Source: Patescibacteria group bacterium (GTDB taxonomy: Bacteria > Patescibacteriota > Patescibacteriia > 2-12-FULL-60-25). From it: a DNA stretch of 64,000 bases. Below are positions 63,404 through 64,000 of this stretch, one piece after another. The stretch spans positions 62,001 through 126,000 of the forward strand of contig JAQTXZ010000003.1 of the NCBI GenBank assembly GCA_028688515.1, read 5' to 3'. A model generated the notes under the pieces. That model saw nothing but the letters and a program-made list of their open reading frames with translations, did not search any database and was not told where the DNA came from. The position numbers and the translations under genes were made by a program. How positions within the stretch are numbered: the first letter of the stretch is position 1; every line of letters starts with the position of its first letter.

Positions 63404-63519
63404 CCTAACTCACCCTACCCTCTCTTACCCAAGAGAGGGTTCTGAAACTTAAAAGCTCAATTACACGAGGATGATGCGGCACCTCTCTCTTTTTGAAAGA
63501 GAGGGGCAGGGGGTGAGTT
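63404..63519. repeat. AACTCACCCTACCCTCTCTT inverted repeat
   Basis: Left AACTCACCCTACCCTCTCTT and right AAGAGAGGGGCAGGGGGTGA with GTTA, about 75 bases apart; inner CCCTCTCTTacccAAGAGAGGG. MITE-like. The right end reaches the polA stop. Confidence 0.7.
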
Positions 63520-64000
63520 ATGCTAAATTGCTCATCTCCCCCCAACTCTTTCCTGCCTTTGCATCAACAATAATCGGGCAGCCGATTTTTTCGACTGTTT
63601 GCATTATGTCGATAAGTTGTGGGGCGACTTTTGCGATTTCTTTTTCCGGAACTTCAAATACAAGTTCGTCGTGAACTTGCAAAAGCATTTTTGTTTCTTT
63701 GGAAATTGATGGAAGTTTTTCGGCGACTTTAATCATCGCCATTTTTATCAAATCGGCTTCCGTGCCTTGAATCGGCATATTGATTGCCATGCGTTCAGCC
63801 TGCGCTTTTACCATATGAACGAAAGAATGAATTTCGGGCAATGAGCGTCGGCGCCCAAAAAGAGTTTCGACGTATTCCTGTTTGGCGGCGATGGCTTTGC
63901 TCCATTCTATCCATTCTTTGATGCCCGAAAAAACTTCGAAATATCTGGCGATGAATTTTTTTGCGTCCTCAAAAGAGATATTAGCCGTGCGCGAAAGGCC
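63518..64000 (-). CDS. polA: DNA polymerase I, C-terminal part (truncated by window edge)
   Basis: 161 residues visible, open to the edge. Family A palm: ISFEDAKKFIARYFEVFSGI, YVETLFGRRRSLPEIHS, ERMAINMPIQGTEADLIKMA and motif C LQVHDELVFEVPEKE. DNA repair and primer replacement. Minus strand; N-terminal part lies beyond 64000. Confidence 0.95.
   Translation of the reverse strand, partial: GLSRTANISFEDAKKFIARYFEVFSGIKEWIEWSKAIAAKQEYVETLFGRRRSLPEIHSFVHMVKAQAERMAINMPIQGTEADLIKMAMIKVAEKLPSISKETKMLLQVHDELVFEVPEKEIAKVAPQLIDIMQTVEKIGCPIIVDAKAGKSWGEMSNLA

Overview
The window looks like a chromosome segment around the replication origin of a Candidate Phyla Radiation (Patescibacteria) bacterium. Reasons: many small genes with no pathway neighbours; CPR-typical families (split PEP-synthase proteins, four-helix-bundle proteins, a DUF5654 protein, SIMPL, YerC/TrpR-like, NYN); reordered housekeeping genes (pnp far from rpsO, dnaA-dnaN not followed by recF or gyrB); and many dispersed palindromic intergenic repeats. 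TGA is an ordinary stop codon here. A class below phylum level cannot be assigned from the sequence alone.

Layout. 1-9.8 kb: a coupled operon of split PEP-synthase-like proteins, a HAD hydrolase, a GH18-CE4-GT2 fusion protein, a TrpR-like repressor, tRNA-His and two VOC proteins. 10-20.9 kb: an ABC exporter, cytidine deaminase, a Doc/AbrB toxin-antitoxin pair with a perfect operator palindrome, a decayed Bro-N gene, recQ, NUDIX and ASCH genes, a glmS tail remnant, a CDP-alcohol phosphatidyltransferase, a PAP2 phosphatase and trigger factor. 21-30 kb: an M23/LysM peptidase, a four-helix-bundle gene inside an inverted repeat, comM, lspA, a dksA-like gene, a highly structured non-coding stretch and pnp. 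30-46 kb: an alternative sigma factor next to a large zinc-finger protein with three sigma-4-like repeats, a beta-carbonic-anhydrase-like protein, NYN, rpsO, a Xer recombinase, slipin, a frameshifted guaB, purA and a NUDIX gene. 46-52 kb: yidD, a four-helix-bundle gene, rnpA and rpmH diverging from dnaA-dnaN, with oriC signals between dnaA and dnaN. 52-58 kb: a four-gene surface-protein operon. 58.2-58.9 kb: ten parS-type sites. 58.8-64 kb: tRNAs, rpsT, holA, a group of small membrane or hypothetical genes, and the 3' end of polA.

Two kinds of gene alternate. One kind is mostly monocistronic, with a strong Shine-Dalgarno sequence, a TTGAC-type promoter and its own hairpin-plus-T terminator (HAD, cdd, sigma factor, guaB, purA and many hypotheticals). 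The other kind is more AT-rich, has weak or no Shine-Dalgarno sequence, is sometimes apparently leaderless (rpmH, rpsT), and is bordered by palindromic repeats.

The most unusual signal is that both four-helix-bundle (S23/IVP-like) genes sit between inverted-repeat arms. For the gene between rnpA and yidD, the arms match those of a palindrome found without any gene at six or more other intergenic places. This resembles ribosomal intervening sequences and suggests an undescribed hairpin-cassette element with ORF-less derivatives. Other candidates are the sigma-4-repeat protein, the parS cluster without parAB nearby, a multi-hairpin RNA candidate at 26.0-26.5 kb, and several gene-tail remnants.
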